From the NCBI GenBank assembly GCA_019916065.1, contig CM034238.1, forward strand, positions 28,941,246-29,005,245: DNA of 64,000 nucleotides, given 5' to 3'. Under the pieces are notes generated by a model that worked only from the letters and a program-made list of their open reading frames with translations, was not told where the DNA came from and did no database searches. Both the position numbers and the translations under genes were made by a program. Each line of letters starts with the position of its first letter. The first letter of the stretch is position 1. The stretch comes from Vitellaria paradoxa. Taxonomy: Eukaryota > Streptophyta > Magnoliopsida > Ericales > Sapotaceae. Of the stretch, positions 59,961 through 64,000 are shown piece after piece.

Positions 59961-60380
59961 TGATTGAAAAAAAAAAAAAAAAAAGAAAAATTAAAGTACA
60001 AATATAAAAATGTGATATAAAAGTAATTTGTATTAAAATTTTATTAAAAAAAATAAAAAAAATAATTAAAATTTAAATATTTTTTAATTGGTCGGACGTG
60101 CGAATAGAAATGTAGACTGAGGGGGAAGGGCGGCAACGCTTCCTCTCGAAGCTTCATATTATGTTGTACATATGTATATGTATATATTTAAGTGTGTGTG
60201 AGGTTATTGGTTTGGTTAGAGAGGAGAGAGAACTGTGAATCGAAGAAAGACGGCAATTAGTAAGCATATAAAACCTAAACTATTTTTAAATTAAATTTAT
60301 AGTAATAAAATTAAATTCGCTTTGAGCACAACGATGTGAATATTTTGTGTAAAGATTAACGGTTTGCGTATATGAAGCTT

Positions 60381-60537
60381 GGGCCCGTTTGGTAGACAAA
60401 AAGTGAAGGAAATAGTATAATAAAAGTAAAAATATGTGACATAAAGGTGATAGGTGAAAAATTTTGATTGGAGAAAAAGATAAAAATTAATTAAAATTAA
60501 TAATTTTTTGTGAGATTTGGTATAACCAAACAGGCCC
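60381..60537. mobile_element. MITE with GGGCCCGTTTGG ends
   Basis: The left GGGCCCGTTTGGTAGAC and right AACCAAACAGGCCC are inverts differing at one base over 12. Length is about 157 bp. No clear target-site duplication. Confidence 0.6.
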
Positions 60538-60539
60538 AA

Positions 60540-62930
60540 AGTTTTTTGGGTTTCGCCAGCAAAATTATAATTTTTGGTTTCTCATTATTTTCTTCATTGA
60601 GGTAGGAAACTTATGCATTTTTAGGTTGCTACTAATGAATTTATTTGAAATAATGTGTCTGTTGTTAGAGAAAACTTGAGTTATACACTATTATATACAT
60701 ATGTATATGTTCGTAGGAAGAAAACGATGGTAGATCCATAACTTGAGTTGTGTTTGATGAAATCTCAAATTGAACATATCATTTACTTTGTATGATTTTT
60801 GTGACATTATATGAAACAAGAAGACCCAGAAATTTTACTTTAAATATAGATATTTGAAAATCAAAACAAAAACAAGTGAGATGAAATGAACAGAGTAATA
60901 ACACCGTCAAAATCCCAGGCGCACAGGCGTAGAGGGGTAGGCGCACGCCCATAAAGGGTTAGGCGCATGCCCATAGGACCAAACTCTAGGCGCCTACCCT
61001 TGGTCCACAATTTGCGATTGGCCCATTTTTCAATGCAAAATGCATTAACACCCTCTATGTTAGACATATATGCTCTAGATTTGAATTTTTATAATAACTC
61101 TAACTATTTAAACTATTAAATGAGAATTAAATAAATTGAGTAACATGGATTTAACATTTGATGAATAACCGTAAGATAGATAAGATAATTTGTTGTGATT
61201 GTATTTTTAAGAACTTGACATAACTTATTATTATTTCTGTCATGTATTAGAGGGTTTGATATAGTGATTAATTATTAATGAATTCATTTGATGCTTATTA
61301 TGAAATAAACTCAATGGAGAAATAGGAAAAAGATGAAATGGTGATTAGTAATTGTTATTGATGCCTTGTTGAGAAAAGAACTCTGAGATGATGATAAATG
61401 AGATAAATGATAAAGCAATGATATTGTGGTTGTGGGGATGACAAATATTAGGAAAATAAGAAGGATACAGAGACTACCATTGGATTGAGAGATCCTAAAC
61501 CTTTGTAAGAGTTGGTATTCATGTTAGTGAATTAGTAGCTTAGAACATGACGTTTATACTTAGAGCTTATCGTGGCCTATGGTTCGAGAATTACAAATAC
61601 AATATATTTGGTTCATAGTTTCTATTGGGTGTTATCCCATAAACAACTTTGTTAGTATTCATCCGATGTGTTTGATGAAATGATTGCAATAAGGGTAAAG
61701 GAACATAAGAAATTGAATAATTAGATTATGATAATGTGTGATTTATTTGATGACACATATCGTGAATTACTGATTTAGTTATTATTTTGGTATCTGATCA
61801 TCTAACATTGAATTAATATGACTATATGTTGTTAGTCACCTTTATATATTATATATGTTAATATTATGCATTGTGGGCACAAAGTAATTAGTGTTCACGT
61901 TCTTACAGATTATGGTGTAAGTGTTGATCCTGAATATTAGGTGGGGCTTACTGCATTAAATCAGTTACTAGCTTGCTATAAAATTTGAATTATCATTTTA
62001 AATCTAATGTTGGGACTATAATAATATTTTATTTAAAAATTTTCAATTTGATTGTAAGGTCATAAGGTCAATAGTTATTGTGTTATTAGAATTGTTGAAA
62101 CTATTACACCTAGTTTAACCAGAGTTATTCTGTTATTATTTTATGGTTAGTTTGTTAGTATATATTTTGAATGTTTGCTCTAGGGTAGTGATTACTTTGA
62201 TTAGAGGGTAAATATGTAAATGTTGTATAAGTATGCATGGCATCATTCATTCACTACTTAAGTTATAAAATCCGGAGCGTGTCAAATTCTCTTTTTGACA
62301 TTTCTAGAAAGAAAATCAAAAATAGAGAAAAAATAAGAAAATATATTCTTATTTTAATCAAATAAGAATGGAAAAAAAACTTTTCTTTTCTTTTATTTTT
62401 TATGTTTTTCTTTTCCCACTCCTTTCGCCTCAAACAAAACAAACTCTACAAGGGCTTTATTTGGAGCCCAAATTTTTTCAAAAAAAAAAAAAAATTTTTT
62501 TTCAACTTCTTTCACATAAATTTCAGCATGTATCACTTTTACGTCATTTTAACGCTAATCTTTAATTTTATTTTTTAAATTTTTTTCGAAACTCCAGACA
62601 TTCCCAAATTCTAGTCTAGGTAAAAGGTCACTTTTTTTTGTAGGATTTTTTCGTTGATGTAATTTTTTAGTTATAAGTTAATAGATTTTTATTTTTTTTA
62701 AACTTAAGTAGATTTTATACATGCTAGTCACATATTATTTAAAAAAATTACATAAAAATATTTTAAAATAGAGAAAACTACACATTTGTAAAAAATAAAA
62801 AATTAATGTTTTTAGCCACTAATAATATTTTCTTTTTGTAGCCATTTTTCTGTAATTTTTAAAATATATCTAAAAACTATTAAAATAAAAAAATTAAATA
62901 AGATGACAAAAATACTAGAGAAAAACTATA
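60540..62930. other. Long gene-poor stretch before the LACS gene
   Basis: A GGCGC-rich repeat (TAGGCGCACGCCCATA and variants) lies at 60917-60990. Otherwise moderately AT-rich sequence with no coding domain, probably old LTR sequence in part. Confidence 0.45.
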
Positions 62931-63129
62931 TTTTTTTTATATTTTTTCTTCCCAAAATTGGCTGAGGGATAATTCAAACCAGCTGTAATCAACCTAAATC
63001 AATAAATTTTGCCAGCCAGGAAGTCTCACATTTAAAGCAGCTGTGGAAATCGGTTGCGATTATCTTTTTGCATATTTCTCTTCTTCAATTTATTGCACCA
63101 CCTCCCCTCGCTCAACCAACGCTCCAAAA

Positions 63130-63150
63130 CACACACACACACACACACTT

Positions 63151-63182
<32 letters not shown>
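63130..63182. repeat. (CA)n/(CT)n microsatellite in the LACS leader
   Basis: A CA run is followed by a long interrupted CT run 90-140 bp before the ATG. Pyrimidine-rich leaders of this kind are common in plant genes. Confidence 0.9.
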
Positions 63183-63270
63183 GTGCCTCAGAAAATTCGC
63201 AGAGGACAGAGAGAGGGCTGAGCCGAGCACTTTCAGGCGATCCATCTGGTTTGATTAGTTTGAGGTGAAA

Positions 63271-63419
63271 ATGTGGGCGTACACAGTGAAAGTGGAAGAG
63301 TCAAGGCCGGCGACGGAAGAGAAGCCGTCGGCGGCGGGGCCTGTGTATCGGTCTATTTATGCCAAAGATGGTCTCTTCGAGCTGCCCTCCGAAATGCACT
63401 CCCCTTGGGAGTTCTTCAG
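63271..63419 (+). CDS. LACS2: Long-chain acyl-CoA synthetase, first exon only (LACS2-like)
   Basis: The ATG at 63271 starts MWAYTVKVEES and reads in frame through GPVYRSIYAKDGLFELPSEM to SPWEFF. The KVEE and GPVYR(S/N) blocks are the conserved N-terminus of plant LACS enzymes; the SIYAKDGL continuation favours LACS2 over LACS1, LACS4 or others, as judged from memory. A splice donor (CAG|GTATAT) ends the exon at 63419 after about 50 codons, in a family whose genes have many introns. These enzymes activate free fatty acids to acyl-CoA with ATP; LACS2 serves cutin and cuticle lipid synthesis. The AMP-binding domain lies beyond the window, so function rests on this N-terminus. A GTG two codons upstream is in frame but is not the start. 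Confidence 0.75.
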
Positions 63420-64000
63420 GTATATATATATATATATATATATGCATGTATGTATATATAACACCCACTGAAGTGGGAAGACACGGTTCAGACACTTGCG
63501 TTGGGTTGTTCATTTTTTTAAGTGGTTTGAAATTCAGACCATACACATGCAATGTTTCCTTCCCTTTAGTGGTTGTGATTTGATGCTACACTTCTCTGAA
63601 ATTCTGATAAAATGCATTAACCTTTTTTTAGTTTTTATGAATTTCAAAAAAAAAAAAAGTTTCAAAATAACAAAATGTTTAGTTTTATGAATTTAAAAAA
63701 CAAGTTTGAAAAAATAAAAAAATTATTTGAAAAAATAAAAAATATTTTTAATTTTACGAGTTAAAAAATTAAAATTAAAAAATAAACAAGTAACGTGGTG
63801 CTCCACACCGAGCTAATAGGCCATTTGTTTTAGTATTATTTTTTTAAATATTTATCATTACTATTAAGGTGTTTCGAGTGATAAAAAAATGAAATAAAAT
63901 GTGAGTTAATAATTTGTATAGTAAAATAAAAAATAAATAATTTTAAAAATTTTTTAATATTTTTCATTAATTTTAAAAAATTTTTGTCATTCCAATTGTA
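63420..64000 (+). other. Start of LACS intron 1
   Basis: Begins GTATATATAT with an (AT)n run to about 63441, then turns AT-rich. No acceptor joining to a recognisable LACS exon 2 was found before the window ends. Confidence 0.5.

Noticed and set aside
60861..61067. 68-codon minus-strand frame over the GGCGC repeat
   Set aside because: It translates a short repeat and is not conserved in any domain I recognise.
63043..63258. Upstream ORFs in the LACS leader as protein-coding genes
   Set aside because: They translate CA/CT microsatellites and have no domain; at most they are uORFs.

Overview
This is a nuclear chromosome segment from a flowering plant, probably a eudicot. The evidence is the strong AT bias, the intron-style gene structure, an ATL-type RING-H2 gene, the first exon of a LACS-type gene, and plant-specific transposable elements: a MuDR-like MULE, an L1-type LINE, a Tat-lineage Ty3/gypsy element, and hAT, Tourist-like and MULE-derived non-autonomous elements. 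There is no operon structure and no prokaryotic feature.

Only two host genes can be supported. One is an intact single-exon ATL-family E3 ligase gene (ATL65-like) on the minus strand at 6143-7321, lying in a small GC-rich island. The other is the first coding exon of a long-chain acyl-CoA synthetase (LACS2-like) on the plus strand at 63271-63419, which continues past the window edge. Nearly everything between them (about 8-62 kb) is transposable-element DNA or unassigned AT-rich sequence.

Layout. 0.3-0.9 kb: tandem array. 3.6-3.9 kb: small MITE with a 10-bp flanking repeat. 6.1-7.3 kb: ATL gene. 8.1-9.1 kb: MITE plus local tandem duplications. 9.6-11.3 kb: MITE interrupted by a MULE with a 9-bp target-site duplication (TSD). 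11.7-20.1 kb: an 8.4-kb MULE delimited by a perfect 9-bp TSD, with two convergent, decayed genes (a GRF zinc-finger/membrane protein and a mudrA-type transposase). 20.2-23.1 kb: foldback elements. 23.5-30.0 kb: a 6.5-kb LINE bounded by a perfect 15-bp TSD, with broken ORF1 and ORF2. 30.3-30.7 kb: Tourist-like MITE. 31.4-33.5 kb: decayed hAT transposase. 34-44.1 kb: decayed Tat-lineage gypsy element, with a hAT MITE in gag, a triplicated RNase H segment, a 3' tandem array, a spliced-looking antisense gene and a probable 3' LTR. 44.8-45.1 and 52.0-52.6 kb: two more hAT MITEs. 46.6-46.9 kb: minisatellite. 47.9-48.6 kb: LTR-like piece. 52.6-52.8 kb: tRNA-derived SINE with a 16-bp TSD. 55.7-58.0 kb: two more MULE or foldback elements, one containing a MITE. 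59-61 kb: further MITE and LTR-like debris.

The most informative result is the set of nested insertions, whose exact target-site duplications can be read directly and which give relative ages. The most unusual gene-level features are the two-gene MULE, organised like maize MuDR but with a GRF/membrane protein as partner, and the antisense gene in the gypsy 3' region with its own TATA box and a plausible intron. No intact, obviously new system was found; all element-encoded genes carry stops or frameshifts.
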